Origin: Acidimicrobiales bacterium
GTDB lineage: Bacteria; Actinomycetota; Acidimicrobiia; Acidimicrobiales; UBA8592
DNA: 48,137 bases
Direction: 5' to 3'
Assembly: GCA_022425805.1 (NCBI GenBank)
Contig: JAKMEQ010000018.1
Coordinates: 1 to 48,137 of the forward strand
Part shown: piece by piece, positions 26,746 to 36,090 of the stretch
Layout: each line of letters begins with the position of its first letter
How positions within the stretch are numbered: position 1 is the stretch's first letter
Made by a program: the position numbers and the translations under genes
Notes under the pieces: model-generated
Seen by the model: only the letters and a program-made list of their open reading frames with translations
The model's database searches: none
What the model was told of the DNA's origin: nothing

Positions 26746-27618
26746 TCAAGACCTAAGAATCGGTCGGGTCAAACACGTGGGGCCACCTTCACATGGGATA
26801 CAAAGTTCATCTCCATCAAATAAAGAAACAGAACACCCCGCTTCAAGCATTAACCGGTGAGTTTCTGGAAATCCATTAATTGCTATTACTTGTCGCGGTG
26901 AAGTAGCTAAAACATTTAATGACAACCCATGGCTCTCTTCAAATTCAGTTTCTGATGCTGCTAGTAACTCAAAACCAAAATCAATCAGAGTTGCTGTAAG
27001 TCCAGCAGGAAGCAAAGGTTCAAAGATAATGGCCAAGTCACTGTCAAGAGGACTAACTAACGACATTAAATGCAGGCAGGCATCAGGCCCCTTGTAATCC
27101 GGAAGATCAAATTGTATGACCTCAATTCCTTCAGCGGAAACAAGGTCACGAAACTGTGAAATACCAACATCATTGCTTCTAAAACCTTTACCTACAGCTA
27201 AAGTCGTTTCATTTAGCCAGAAGCAATCCCCGCCTTCAATAGTGCCGGGAGCTTCAATCGTTCCGAGAATAGGGATCTCAGCATGCTGATAGAATCTTCG
27301 ATGCACATCAACTTCACCTAATCGTCTTTCTTTTCCGGGGCGTAACAAAACCGCTCCTGAAGGAAGCATGAAAGAAGGGTCGTATGTGAAAACAGAATCG
27401 GCAAGCTCATCCGCATCATCTGGAAGCCAGATGATCTCTACTCCAGACGAAGAAAGTAATCTGGTAAATTCGTTGAATTGTTCGACAAGAGCCAGATCAT
27501 CAAGAACTTTTCCGTAATGCCATTTCTCATGATCAGCAGAAAGGATCGCCCCCGGTGCACGCATGGCAACACTGATTAAAGGACTAACCATTGAATTCAC
27601 GCCAAAGGAACCGGTCAT
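26746..27618 (-). CDS. Amidinotransferase-fold hydrolase (DDAH/arginine-deiminase-like)
   Basis: This 290-residue protein is of the guanidine-modifying superfamily. It has the acidic pair in EGGDCF (128-131), the catalytic His183 in CLHLMSLVSP and the nucleophile Cys282 in GGPTCLTRPI. These fit dimethylarginine dimethylaminohydrolase or a related deiminase, which hydrolyses a guanidino group. It follows an isochorismatase-like gene by 8 bases on the same strand; that pairing suggests sequential steps on a nitrogen compound, which is an inference. The substrate is not shown. Confidence 0.87.
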   Translation of the reverse strand: MTGSFGVNSMVSPLISVAMRAPGAILSADHEKWHYGKVLDDLALVEQFNEFTRLLSSSGVEIIWLPDDADELADSVFTYDPSFMLPSGAVLLRPGKERRLGEVDVHRRFYQHAEIPILGTIEAPGTIEGGDCFWLNETTLAVGKGFRSNDVGISQFRDLVSAEGIEVIQFDLPDYKGPDACLHLMSLVSPLDSDLAIIFEPLLPAGLTATLIDFGFELLAASETEFEESHGLSLNVLATSPRQVIAINGFPETHRLMLEAGCSVSLFDGDELCIPCEGGPTCLTRPILRS

Positions 27619-27626
27619 AGCCGCAC

Positions 27627-28247
27627 CTACTCGTTACCTTGGACCCTATTCAGGTCAATGTTGTCGCCCGATAAAAGACCCTCAGCCACGTGGGGGTTCA
27701 ATGATGTACAGAACTCTCCGTGAAGATTCGCCACTGTGATGGCATGGATTAGTTCCGGATCGTAGTCAACTCCACCCGGACCTAAACGATTAGTAGTAGC
27801 GCAACATTCAGGGATCAGGTAAGTGTCATATCCAAGATTTCCCGCCATACGTACGGTCGCCTCCACACACATGTTGGTAAAGAACCCCACAACAACCAAC
27901 CGATTGACACTACATGCGTTCAGGTCATTTTGGAGAGAGGTACCGATGAAACCATTGTTAACGTTTTTTGTGACAGCGATGTCTCCCGATTGAATTTCGA
28001 AGCCAAGTTTCTGCCTGCCAGTCGGGAGGTTGAGCTTAAGGGGGGAGTTGCTTTCAACCGAGTCATGCTGGGTAAAGGCAACAGGAAGCCCCGTTGATCG
28101 CCATTTGATGAGTAAATCTAACATCTTCTTCTCAGCATCAGGATTATTTCTTCTTCCCGTAACCCCACCCCAGTGTGAGAGATCGTCTACGCCTATTTGG
28201 ACATCAATCAAAAGTAAAGCGGTTCCCATATCGAACTGACGGATCAT
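27627..28247 (-). CDS. Isochorismatase-family cysteine hydrolase
   Basis: This is a 206-residue amidohydrolase of the nicotinamidase/isochorismatase fold. The likely catalytic triad is Asp15 in LLIDVQ, Lys94 in VTKNVNNGF and Cys127 in TNMCVEAT. The start is placed at the ATG at 28247; a longer frame begins only with TTG at 28283. Members hydrolyse amides such as nicotinamide, ureido compounds or N-carbamoyl amines. It sits in tandem with the guanidine hydrolase. The divergent SnoaL gene starts about 100 bases away. Confidence 0.87.
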   Translation of the reverse strand: MIRQFDMGTALLLIDVQIGVDDLSHWGGVTGRRNNPDAEKKMLDLLIKWRSTGLPVAFTQHDSVESNSPLKLNLPTGRQKLGFEIQSGDIAVTKNVNNGFIGTSLQNDLNACSVNRLVVVGFFTNMCVEATVRMAGNLGYDTYLIPECCATTNRLGPGGVDYDPELIHAITVANLHGEFCTSLNPHVAEGLLSGDNIDLNRVQGNE

Positions 28248-28352
28248 GATCGGAGAATAACAGTCCCCGAAGACAAGAACCAAGAAAGGAAACTTATCGA
28301 TTGAATAAATCTGGAAAAATCATCTAGAGTTCTTTCTTAACAAGGAGCGAAC

Positions 28353-28790
28353 ATGCCAGACGAACTAAAAGAAATACAAGATCGACAAGAAATTATTGAT
28401 CTTACAATCGCCTATGGATGGTTGTTGGATCATGGACCTAGGGAGCGGCTCGATACGGTCTTTACTCCTGACGCAGTCGCCAATTACATGGGAGACGAAT
28501 TCAACAGCCTCGCGGAAATCATAGAAAAAGTTGAATCAGCATTAGGCCGTTTGACGATCTCGCAACACCTCGTAAGCAATCAGCAAGTACAACTTAATGG
28601 AGATGAGGCAACATGCCGATGTTACCTTCAAGCCCAACACACTCTAGAAGGTACGGAAGGAGGGGATAATTTCATCATGGCAGGAAGGTATGAAGACCAG
28701 CTAGTTCGAACTTCTCAGGGGTGGAGAATTAAACATCGAACCCTAACCATTGACTGGGTTGAAGGAAACCCCAAAGTACAATCTAGGTGA
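28353..28790 (+). CDS. SnoaL-like (NTF2-fold) protein, tandem copy 1
   Basis: This 145-residue protein is of the SnoaL_4 type. It opens with EIQDRQEIIDLTIAYGWLLDHG and later has ATCRCYLQAQHTLEG, giving the small NTF2-like barrel. It has AAGGAGCG upstream of the ATG. A close paralogue follows 28 bases later. The reaction is unknown; family members include isomerases, hydratases and dehydratases acting on cyclic or aromatic compounds. Confidence 0.85.
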   Translation: MPDELKEIQDRQEIIDLTIAYGWLLDHGPRERLDTVFTPDAVANYMGDEFNSLAEIIEKVESALGRLTISQHLVSNQQVQLNGDEATCRCYLQAQHTLEGTEGGDNFIMAGRYEDQLVRTSQGWRIKHRTLTIDWVEGNPKVQSR

Positions 28791-28818
28791 AATGAATAAG
28801 ATCTAAAAAGGTAAAAAT

Positions 28819-29259
28819 ATGAATGACGCTTTGCAAGAAATCCGAGACCGGGAAGAAATCATTGGCCTTACGATTGCTTATGCATGGTTACTTGACCATG
28901 GCCCTAGGGAAAGATTAGATACTGTGTTTGTCGAGGACGTGACTGGTAACTATCGGGGGGTTAGGGTTGAGGGCCTTCAAACCATCATAGAGATGTGCAA
29001 CCAAGCGCTAGATCCGTTAACTTCTTCGCAACATCTGGTCAGCAACCAGCAGGTAGAAATCAACGGCGATACAGCAACATGCCGATGTTACCTTCAAGCC
29101 CAACACACTCTAGAAGGTACTGAAGGTGGCGACAATTACATTGTCGCCGGACGTTATGAAGACGAGTTGATTCGCACTCCTGATGGATGGCGGATAACCC
29201 ACCGAGCCTTGATTGGTGATTGGACCGATGGAAATCCAAAAGTTCGAGGACTGTCATGA
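28819..29259 (+). CDS. SnoaL-like (NTF2-fold) protein, tandem copy 2
   Basis: This is a 146-residue paralogue of the preceding gene with the same layout (EIRDREEIIGLTIAYAWLLDHG and ATCRCYLQAQHTLEG). Its TGA overlaps the ATG of the luciferase-like gene by four bases (ATGA). The two copies share an uninterrupted 47-base run, 28608-28654 and 29074-29120, while other parts differ, so local exchange or recent duplication is likely. They may form a heteromer. Confidence 0.85.
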   Translation: MNDALQEIRDREEIIGLTIAYAWLLDHGPRERLDTVFVEDVTGNYRGVRVEGLQTIIEMCNQALDPLTSSQHLVSNQQVEINGDTATCRCYLQAQHTLEGTEGGDNYIVAGRYEDELIRTPDGWRITHRALIGDWTDGNPKVRGLS

Positions 29260-30092
29260 GGTTTGCTATTAGTACTTCGCCGCAACGGTGCACTTGGGAG
29301 TGGCTACTTGAAGTTTGGCAACGTGCTGACGAGATCGAGTTGTATGAATCGGGTTGGACTTTTGATCATTTCTATCCACTTTTCGGCGACTCAACCGAAG
29401 ATTGTCTAGAGGGATGGATCACTCTCACGGCTCTTCTCCAAGAAACTCAACGTATACGAGGCGGTGTGCTAGTCACCGGCATGCTTTACCGGCACCCAGC
29501 CGTGCTCGCAAACATGGCATCAACTTTAGATATCACATCCAAAGGAAGGCTTGAACTCGGAATCGGGGCAGGTTGGAATGAAGAAGAATGCGAAGCATAT
29601 GGGATTGATCTCGGAACTATGGAAGAACGATTTGAACGTTTTGAGGAAGGACTTGAAGTGATGAACCTACTCCTTACCCAAGAACGCTCAAATTTCAGTG
29701 GCAGCTGGTACACGTTGACCAACGCAATGAACAACCCCAAAGGGCCCCAAAAACCATTGCCGATCTGCATCGGTGGTGCTGGATTGCGGAGAACCATACC
29801 GGCAGTAGCAAAATATGCTCATCATTGGAACTACGGATCCCAATCAATGTCTTTAAAAGATTTTCAAATGCGCCACAAGGTATTCCTGCAGGCGTGTGAC
29901 GAGATTGGAAGAGACCCGAACGAAATCATGATCTCAACATTGTTACAGTACTCGGGTGACGTTGCTGAAACTATTGAGCAAGCTCAGGAATTTGAAGAGG
30001 CTGGAGTGCACATGGGGATTGTCTCTCTCCCAAAAACAGAAGATCCTGCCGTGATCGAAGATATCGCTGAGGGTTTATCAGTCCTGAGTTAG
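29256..30092 (+). CDS. Luciferase-like monooxygenase family oxidoreductase
   Basis: This 278-residue TIM-barrel flavin/F420 oxidoreductase begins MRFAISTSPQRCTWEW. The conserved block RLELGIGAGWNEEECEAYGI and the later LPICIGGAGLRRT are typical. The start at 29256 is chosen because it makes the ATGA overlap with the SnoaL gene and begins at the first beta strand; an upstream frame reaching 29220 lies wholly inside that gene. It probably works with the SnoaL pair, followed by an acyl-CoA dehydrogenase. Confidence 0.9.
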   Translation: MRFAISTSPQRCTWEWLLEVWQRADEIELYESGWTFDHFYPLFGDSTEDCLEGWITLTALLQETQRIRGGVLVTGMLYRHPAVLANMASTLDITSKGRLELGIGAGWNEEECEAYGIDLGTMEERFERFEEGLEVMNLLLTQERSNFSGSWYTLTNAMNNPKGPQKPLPICIGGAGLRRTIPAVAKYAHHWNYGSQSMSLKDFQMRHKVFLQACDEIGRDPNEIMISTLLQYSGDVAETIEQAQEFEEAGVHMGIVSLPKTEDPAVIEDIAEGLSVLS

Positions 30093-30152
30093 TTCTCGAA
30101 AAATCTCTCCTTCGATAGAGCAATTACTTGTTTTCTCGTCAATAATAAAGAC

Positions 30153-31403
30153 ATGATCGATATAGAGACTTTTACTTCTGATGCAAAAGAGTGGCTTGAT
30201 AATAACGTCGAACCTCGAAGCACGAATGAGAAAGGACAGAGAGAGCCAACATGGGGAGAAGGTGAGTTCTCTGTTTCTGTCTTCCACAACCTAACGTTTG
30301 AAGAAGAAAAAGCCGTTATCGATGAAGTGGTAGCGTGGACCAACAAAAAAGCTGAAATTGGTTACCACAAAATTACTTGGGGCCCTGAATATGGTGGAAT
30401 GGGACTCACGAATGAGCATGAGAAGGCCTTTCACAAACTTGAAGCCCAGTATGCGATACCCGACGGACACGAAACGCACAGTGTGACCACTCACCTCATG
30501 GCGCCGACAATCAAGCTCCTAGGGACCGACCAGCAAAAAAAAGACTGGGTCGCTAAATGGGCGGCAGCTGAAGAGCTCTGCTGCCAGCTTTTCTCCGAAC
30601 CTGGCGCTGGGTCAGACTTAGCGAACGTTTCTACCAAAGCAGAACGCGATGGAGATGAATGGATACTCAATGGGCAAAAAGTCTGGAGTTCAGGTGCTCA
30701 ATTCTCCCCATGGGGAATGGCAGTGTGTCGAACTGACAATGAACTTGCGAAACATAAAGGAATCACAGTATTTGTTATCCCAATGGATGCCGAAGGACTC
30801 GAGGTCCGACAGATACGGCAAATGAGTGGCGGAACTTCTTTCAATGAAGTTTTCTTTACTGACGTTCGGGTTCCAGATACGTATCGGATTGGTGACCTTG
30901 GAGAAGGATGGAAAGTAGCTCTTACTGTTCTCGGTTTCGAACGAGGAAGCAGTAATGGAAGTACTCGTGTGGGTGGTAATTGGGTTCAAGTCAAAGCGTT
31001 AGCTCAACATCTTGGAGTCGCTGACGACCCTCTCATACGTGATGACCTTGCTCAACTCTATATCCAGTACCGGGTCATGGCTTTAAATAATCAACGGGTT
31101 GCAGCCCAAACCAAAATCGGTCAAGCACCAGGGCCAGAAGGGTCAATTTCAAAAATGATTTGGGTCAAGTCAATGAACCTTATGAGTGATGTGGTCACCA
31201 AAATACTTGGACCTCGTATCACCGCTGATACGGGAGAGTGGGGAACATTTGGGTGGAACGAACACCTTCTGGGCGCACCCGGGTATCGGATAGCTGGCGG
31301 CTCTGATGAAATCCAACGCAATATTGTTGGGGAACGTGTGTTAGGGCTTCCTGGAGAACCCCGTGTCGATAAAAATATCCCGTTTAAAGATATTCCAAAA
31401 TAG
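30153..31403 (+). CDS. Acyl-CoA dehydrogenase family protein
   Basis: This is a 416-residue FAD enzyme. The flavin-binding region CCQLFSEPGAGSDLANV and LNGQKVWSSGAQFSPWG are clear, and IAGGSDEIQRNIVGERVLGLP ends the helical domain. The C-terminus resembles long-chain and steroid-side-chain type actinobacterial enzymes, but the substrate is not established. It lies 60 bases after the luciferase-like gene on the same strand. Confidence 0.92.
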   Translation: MIDIETFTSDAKEWLDNNVEPRSTNEKGQREPTWGEGEFSVSVFHNLTFEEEKAVIDEVVAWTNKKAEIGYHKITWGPEYGGMGLTNEHEKAFHKLEAQYAIPDGHETHSVTTHLMAPTIKLLGTDQQKKDWVAKWAAAEELCCQLFSEPGAGSDLANVSTKAERDGDEWILNGQKVWSSGAQFSPWGMAVCRTDNELAKHKGITVFVIPMDAEGLEVRQIRQMSGGTSFNEVFFTDVRVPDTYRIGDLGEGWKVALTVLGFERGSSNGSTRVGGNWVQVKALAQHLGVADDPLIRDDLAQLYIQYRVMALNNQRVAAQTKIGQAPGPEGSISKMIWVKSMNLMSDVVTKILGPRITADTGEWGTFGWNEHLLGAPGYRIAGGSDEIQRNIVGERVLGLPGEPRVDKNIPFKDIPK

Positions 31404-31518
31404 TAAAGCAGAGTCGCAAGGCCACAGAGCAAAATCTCGGCAATTCTGGAGCGGGTACCCCATGCCCATCGAACAAACCCTTCGAAGCTAGCTGCGCACG
31501 TTGAATCTCATTGAGGCA

Positions 31519-32550
31519 TTACTCCGTAAGTTGAAAGCCCATTAACTCTCCAACTAAAGGAGCCCAATCAGTCGCGTTAAGTCGCCTTTTAGCAAGTGCA
31601 GATGCAATTACTGGGACCTGAGCGTGACCTCCTCCAACTACAGTGACTTGAGTGGAGGTACGCGGACTTCCATGTGATCCGTGTAAGCCATCCAACCATG
31701 GACCAAAGACATGCCCGGGTTTACCCCAGACAAGCGTATGTTGAGCGTCGAGAACTATAGCTCCTTCAACTTCATCAAACGTCATCAAAGTTTCTGTCGC
31801 TGGCCCATCAAAAACAACAGCACAGGTTCCCTCGTTCTCAACGACTCCAGAGAGGCTTCTCTGGCGAAGAGCATCTGCGAGATCAAATCCATACTCAACA
31901 ACGGGTTCCTGATCATGGTCGCTTACCACGATCAGGACTGTATCACCCCACGAAGGCTTATAACGCTCAACGAGGTCTCCGAAAGCAGCATCAGTGCTAC
32001 GAATGCGCTCCTTCGTTTCTTCCGCATCGGGTCCAAATAAATGACATACAGTGTCAGGTTCATTGAAATGAACAAATCCCAAGTCGGCAGATACTAGATC
32101 AATAGTGTCAACGGCATCGAGAACCGAACTATCCGCCGCGTAGCGAAATTCATCTAGTGCAACATCTACCCGTTCACCATCAGGTGGCCAGCAGGCATCA
32201 GCTTCTTCGGCCCCCATCACTCCAATGAGGTTATGGTCACCGACAACAACGGCGTTAGAAATACCTGACCGTCCAGCGGCTTTAAATATTGTGTCACCCT
32301 TCGGGCCAACCTTTGAAGAAATAACGAATTTTGAACCATCCCACACCCTATTTACAAAAATTCCGTGAGAGGCCGGTTCGCGACCTGTGACGAAGGAAGC
32401 ATGATTAGGGTAGGTTGCCGTTGATAGAACAGCCTTCCCTCCGCGAGGATTCCAACCTCCTTCTGTTACTAGTTCCCATAAGTTTGGCGTCCACTCTGGT
32501 GTGACCCATTGATTTGGTAACGCATCGATCACAACAAAAACAACTTGCAT
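31519..32550 (-). CDS. Type I phosphodiesterase/nucleotide pyrophosphatase-like hydrolase
   Basis: This 343-residue protein has the alkaline-phosphatase fold. It has a metal-binding aspartate in FVVIDA (Asp9), a predicted nucleophile Thr46 in STATYPNHASFVTG, and further metal ligands in NEPDTVCH and VSDHDQEPV. Members hydrolyse phosphodiester, pyrophosphate or phosphonate bonds. No signal peptide or membrane anchor is seen. It stands apart from the upstream acyl-CoA dehydrogenase gene, with which it converges across 115 bases of non-coding DNA. Confidence 0.86.
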   Translation of the reverse strand: MQVVFVVIDALPNQWVTPEWTPNLWELVTEGGWNPRGGKAVLSTATYPNHASFVTGREPASHGIFVNRVWDGSKFVISSKVGPKGDTIFKAAGRSGISNAVVVGDHNLIGVMGAEEADACWPPDGERVDVALDEFRYAADSSVLDAVDTIDLVSADLGFVHFNEPDTVCHLFGPDAEETKERIRSTDAAFGDLVERYKPSWGDTVLIVVSDHDQEPVVEYGFDLADALRQRSLSGVVENEGTCAVVFDGPATETLMTFDEVEGAIVLDAQHTLVWGKPGHVFGPWLDGLHGSHGSPRTSTQVTVVGGGHAQVPVIASALAKRRLNATDWAPLVGELMGFQLTE

Positions 32551-32596
32551 CTAACCAATATACGCCAAGAAGCATTCTGCATTGTTTGAACCTTGG

Positions 32597-33046
32597 TTAC
32601 TTCTCTTCGGTTGTCTCCAAGGACGCTCGAAGAAGGTCTTTTGCAGCGGCCACATGCGAGTTAAAAACACCCTGCAACGGCTTTGACCAGAATCGACCGG
32701 AGTATGTAACTTCCAAAAAAACTGTGCATCTATTAGTCTCTTTACTTTCTATCCTTACGTTCAGATTCCAGTCCGAATGAACTTTGTCATCACTTTCCCT
32801 TCTAACGAATCCAATTTCTTTATAGGGTTCACTAACGAAACGGACCATTCGTAACTTTTTCAATCTTGAAAATGGCCCTATTTCTGCGCGTAGCGTTACA
32901 TCCCAGCATGGGACTTCGGTGCCGATATCTAATTCTTCAACTACATCAATAAAACCAAGCCATTTTTCGTATGCCTTTAAATTCTCTAAGGCACTAAATA
33001 CTTGCTCCGGAGAACTCCTGAGATCTACCTCAATCATCTGTCTCAT
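32597..33046 (-). CDS. SRPBCC-fold (START/polyketide-cyclase-like) protein
   Basis: This is a small protein of about 149 residues with a hydrophobic-cavity fold. It opens IEVDLRSSPEQVFSALENLKAYEKWLGF and later reads TRCTVFLEVTYSGRFW, the pattern of coenzyme-Q-binding and aromatase/cyclase-like proteins. The ATG at 33046 is preferred to a longer frame reaching 33100, which would overlap the promoter area of the divergent isochorismate synthase. The ligand is unknown; a lipid or quinone intermediate is conceivable given the neighbour. Confidence 0.78.
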   Translation of the reverse strand: MRQMIEVDLRSSPEQVFSALENLKAYEKWLGFIDVVEELDIGTEVPCWDVTLRAEIGPFSRLKKLRMVRFVSEPYKEIGFVRRESDDKVHSDWNLNVRIESKETNRCTVFLEVTYSGRFWSKPLQGVFNSHVAAAKDLLRASLETTEEK

Positions 33047-33105
33047 AAATGTTCTATCCGTTCCATAAAATCTTTCTTCCAACGATAGAGGGTGCAACAT
33101 CGGGT

Positions 33106-34365
33106 GTGAACTCCTTTACCCTAAACAATGTGAAATCAATAACGGCCCCATTGGATTCCAATATTGACCTGCTTCAGGTCGGTGCCGGTGGGATGCTTTG
33201 GGTCGATAAAGATTTGACACTTGCAGGTTTTGGTGAAGCAGTACGATTTACAGTAGATCGGACTAATGGACGAGCCGGCGGAGCCGCAGCACAAAAAAGC
33301 TTTTCTCGTATCAGCCACATTAACGAGACAGAAGAGCCAAGTGCCGGCCCGACTGCTTTCGTAACGTTCCCGTTTGATTCAAAAGCAGATGGGGAGTTGA
33401 TTGTCCCTCGGATCCTCCTACGACAAAGATCCGATGGACGCACATGGCTGACCATCACTGGCGATGGTTTCCTATCAATTGAAAAAGCAATCGAAGAGAT
33501 TCACTCATTCCCAGCCCTAGAAGAGAACTCTCCACCCACCCGAGCCGAAGTAGAATCTATTATTCCACCAGATCAGTGGCGTGATGAGATCGTCACTAAA
33601 GCAATAGAGCACATACTTGCAGGAGATCTTGAAAAAGTAGTCCTTGCCCGCGAGCTGATGGTGACCATGGATAGAGATATAGATATCCCTAAAATCATCG
33701 AGAGCCTCATATCTACCGAACCCAATGCAATGATTTTTTCGATCGATAATTTTGTTGGAGCCTCTCCTGAGCTTCTCGTATCGCGAGCCGGTGACGTTGT
33801 ACAGGCACACCCGCTAGCGGGAACGACCGCCCGGCTCAGCGACAAAGAAGCAGACCAAAGCTCGATCGCAAGATTGCTTGACTCCACAAAAGACCACTCC
33901 GAACATCGGATCACTATTGAATGGTTACTTAACGAACTCCTACCATTCTGTTCTTACGTTGATGCTGACCCTGAACCAAACATTGTTTCACTCCCAAATG
34001 TCCATCACCTAGGAACACGCGTACACGGACAATTGTCGCATCCGGCAGCATCTGTGCTTGAACTGGTTGCAGCGCTTCACCCCACCCCAGCTGTAGCTGG
34101 GAAACCTCAAAACGCTGCTATTGCTCTCATTAGTGAGATTGAAAGAGCGGAACGTGGAAAATACGCAGGACCAGTCGGGTGGGTGGATTCAGATGGGAAC
34201 GGAGTATTTGCGGTAGGTATACGTTCAGCACAAATCAAGAAAACCGAAGCCCGGCTATTCGCCGGAGTGGGGATAGTCGCCGATAGCGACCCACAGTTGG
34301 AGCTAGTAGAAACACATCTCAAGTTTCAGACGATGCTGTCAGCCATACTTTCCCTAGTGGAGTAA
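33106..34365 (+). CDS. Isochorismate synthase (MenF/EntC-type chorismate-binding enzyme)
   Basis: This 419-residue chorismate-utilising enzyme converts chorismate to isochorismate for menaquinone, siderophore or salicylate synthesis. GASPELLVSR, HPLAGTTAR and the C-terminal FAGVGIVADSDPQLEL match the family, with the ERGKYAGPVGW block before them. The start is uncertain: a GTG at 33106 begins just before the first conserved part, while an ATG at 33049 would overlap the divergent gene. No menD, menH or siderophore genes lie in the window, so its pathway is open; menaquinone is the default guess for an actinobacterium. Confidence 0.88.
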   Translation: MNSFTLNNVKSITAPLDSNIDLLQVGAGGMLWVDKDLTLAGFGEAVRFTVDRTNGRAGGAAAQKSFSRISHINETEEPSAGPTAFVTFPFDSKADGELIVPRILLRQRSDGRTWLTITGDGFLSIEKAIEEIHSFPALEENSPPTRAEVESIIPPDQWRDEIVTKAIEHILAGDLEKVVLARELMVTMDRDIDIPKIIESLISTEPNAMIFSIDNFVGASPELLVSRAGDVVQAHPLAGTTARLSDKEADQSSIARLLDSTKDHSEHRITIEWLLNELLPFCSYVDADPEPNIVSLPNVHHLGTRVHGQLSHPAASVLELVAALHPTPAVAGKPQNAAIALISEIERAERGKYAGPVGWVDSDGNGVFAVGIRSAQIKKTEARLFAGVGIVADSDPQLELVETHLKFQTMLSAILSLVE

Positions 34366-34397
34366 CTATTTGACGTGTTTTCCTCCCAGATTGTCGT

Positions 34398-34427
34398 TTG
34401 TCTCTGATGGTGCAAGACTTATATAGT
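34398..34427 (+). promoter_or_regulatory. Possible promoter of the SDR gene at 34478
   Basis: A TTGTCT hexamer (34398-34403) and a TATAGT hexamer (34422-34427) are separated by 18 bases, about 50 bases before the gene and after the end of the isochorismate synthase. The match to a housekeeping promoter is moderate and not tested. Confidence 0.4.
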
Positions 34428-34477
34428 TACTATGTGGTTAAAATCGACCTCAGAGACTTGTAAATAAGGAGACAACA

Positions 34478-35239
34478 ATGGAACTTGGACTTTCAGGAAA
34501 ACGGGTAGTGATTACCGGAGGATCTCGCGGAATTGGCCGTGCTATCGCTACCAAAATGCTAGATGAAGGCGCAAGAGTTTCTATTTGCGCTCGAGGACAA
34601 GAGGGCGTCGATGAAGCCCTTGAAGCCCTAAGCGCCCACGGTGAAGTGATAGGCCAAGCTTTTGATGTCGGTGATGGCGACCAGTTATCATCATGGATCA
34701 CAGATTCAGCTTCAGAGTTAGGCGGCCTTGATATTTTTATAGCTAACGCTTCTGGCGGCGGCGGCGGTCAAACCGATGAGAAATTCGATGCGAACTTTCA
34801 AGTTGACCTCATGGGACTTGTCCGCGGAGTCCGCACAGCCGAGGACCTCCTTGAAGCCTCTGGTGAAGGTGCTGTGCTCATGATCAGTTCTACAGCGGCT
34901 CTTGAACACTTTGGGCCTGGGCCAACAAGCTACAGTTCGTTGAAAGCAGCAGCTACCGTCTATGCAGCTGGACTTGCGCAAACACTTGCAGGAAAAGGAA
35001 TACGGGTCAATACTCTCGCTCCAGGGCCGATCTTCTTCGATCAAGGACCATGGGACAGGATCAAAACAGGCATGCCTGCCTTCTATGAGGCAACTGTCGC
35101 TGATCAGCCAACTGGGCGCATGGGGAGCCCTGAGGAAGTTGCTAATGTGGCAGCATTTCTCTGCAGCCCAGCTTCATCTTGGGTAACTGGCGCGAACATA
35201 GTTGTCGATGGCGGGTATACGAAACGTATCCAATTCTAA
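34478..35239 (+). CDS. Short-chain dehydrogenase/reductase (SDR)
   Basis: This is a 253-residue SDR starting at an ATG after AAGGAGAC. The cofactor motif is TGGSRGIG (13-20), with the catalytic Tyr and Lys in SYSSLKAA and a C-terminal strand [11 protein letters not shown]. The NAG position reads NASGG. The gene is followed 9 bases later by the ThuA-like gene, with which it probably shares a message. The substrate is unknown. Confidence 0.9.
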   Translation: MELGLSGKRVVITGGSRGIGRAIATKMLDEGARVSICARGQEGVDEALEALSAHGEVIGQAFDVGDGDQLSSWITDSASELGGLDIFIANASGGGGGQTDEKFDANFQVDLMGLVRGVRTAEDLLEASGEGAVLMISSTAALEHFGPGPTSYSSLKAAATVYAAGLAQTLAGKGIRVNTLAPGPIFFDQGPWDRIKTGMPAFYEATVADQPTGRMGSPEEVANVAAFLCSPASSWVTGANIVVDGGYTKRIQF

Positions 35240-35248
35240 GGAGAGCAA

Positions 35249-36016
35249 ATGAGTGAAGAACGGCTAGAAAGAGTAGAGGCGTACTTTGTTGCTGGAGGAC
35301 GTTTCCATGATATTGATTATGCCAGGCTCGAACTGCTTAAATTGTTAGCTGAGCATCCCAATGTGAGAGTAAAGGTTGGTTCGGATTATGAAGATACTGA
35401 CTCCATTACAGCTTCGTCTTTTCTTATTTCCTACACGTGCGATATACGACCTTCAGAGAATGCGCAACGAGAGATCAGTAATTGGGTCGAGCAAGGTGGC
35501 AGATTTCTTGCGCTTCACGGGACGAATGCTGCATTAGATTTTAGCCCACCGAACCCTGTTGGAACACCACGTTGCTTCCCTATATGGGCGGAGCTGCTTG
35601 GAAGCCAGTTCATTTCGCATCCCCCAATCCAGCTTTTCCCAGTTGAAGTTGCCGACCCTAATCACTGGCTTGTCCAAGGAATTGATTCTTTTGAAACTGA
35701 TGATGAGCTTTATCTTTGCGAATACCACGATAAAGAGAACCTTCACCCGCTTTTAAAAACAGAATGGCAGGGTGAAACTCCGGGATTTGTTGAAGATGAC
35801 TGGTCAGGTAGCGACCCAGTCCATCTCGTGTCTTATCTCAAATCACATGGTCAAGGAGCTGTCCTCTATAACAACCTTGGGCACTGTCGAGGTCATTGGG
35901 ACATGCCAGAAGCAATAGCGTACTACCCGAATGTTGATAGGTGTTCATGGGAAAATCCCCAGTATCATGAATTGCTACGACGGGGGATACGATGGGCTCT
36001 TGGTCAACAAAGTTGA
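35249..36016 (+). CDS. ThuA-like domain protein
   Basis: This 255-residue protein has the class-I glutamine-amidotransferase-like fold of ThuA. Recognisable stretches are the GGRFHDIDYARLELL opening, WVEQGGRFLALHGTNAAL and DDELYLCEYHDKENLHPLL. The function is not known; ThuA-like proteins are often linked to sugar or carbohydrate-derivative metabolism. It is distant from the ThuA-like protein at 18921-19784 and coupled to an SDR. Confidence 0.8.
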   Translation: MSEERLERVEAYFVAGGRFHDIDYARLELLKLLAEHPNVRVKVGSDYEDTDSITASSFLISYTCDIRPSENAQREISNWVEQGGRFLALHGTNAALDFSPPNPVGTPRCFPIWAELLGSQFISHPPIQLFPVEVADPNHWLVQGIDSFETDDELYLCEYHDKENLHPLLKTEWQGETPGFVEDDWSGSDPVHLVSYLKSHGQGAVLYNNLGHCRGHWDMPEAIAYYPNVDRCSWENPQYHELLRRGIRWALGQQS

Positions 36017-36031
36017 TTTGAGTACGCGTAA

Positions 36032-36059
36032 TTGTAACGTCTAATTCAATGGTTATAAT
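36032..36059 (+). promoter_or_regulatory. Promoter of the 2-oxoacid dehydrogenase operon
   Basis: A TTGTAA hexamer (36032-36037) and a perfect TATAAT (36054-36059) are spaced 16 bases apart, 31 bases before the ATG of E1 alpha. This is the best housekeeping-type promoter in the window and would start transcription near 36066. Confidence 0.6.
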
Positions 36060-36090
36060 GTCCTAGATTCGGGAATCGAATGGAGCGCTA

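Noticed and set aside
31404-31518. Possible terminator or small RNA in the gap between convergent genes
   Set aside because: I found no strong hairpin followed by a T-run and no RNA-like structure.
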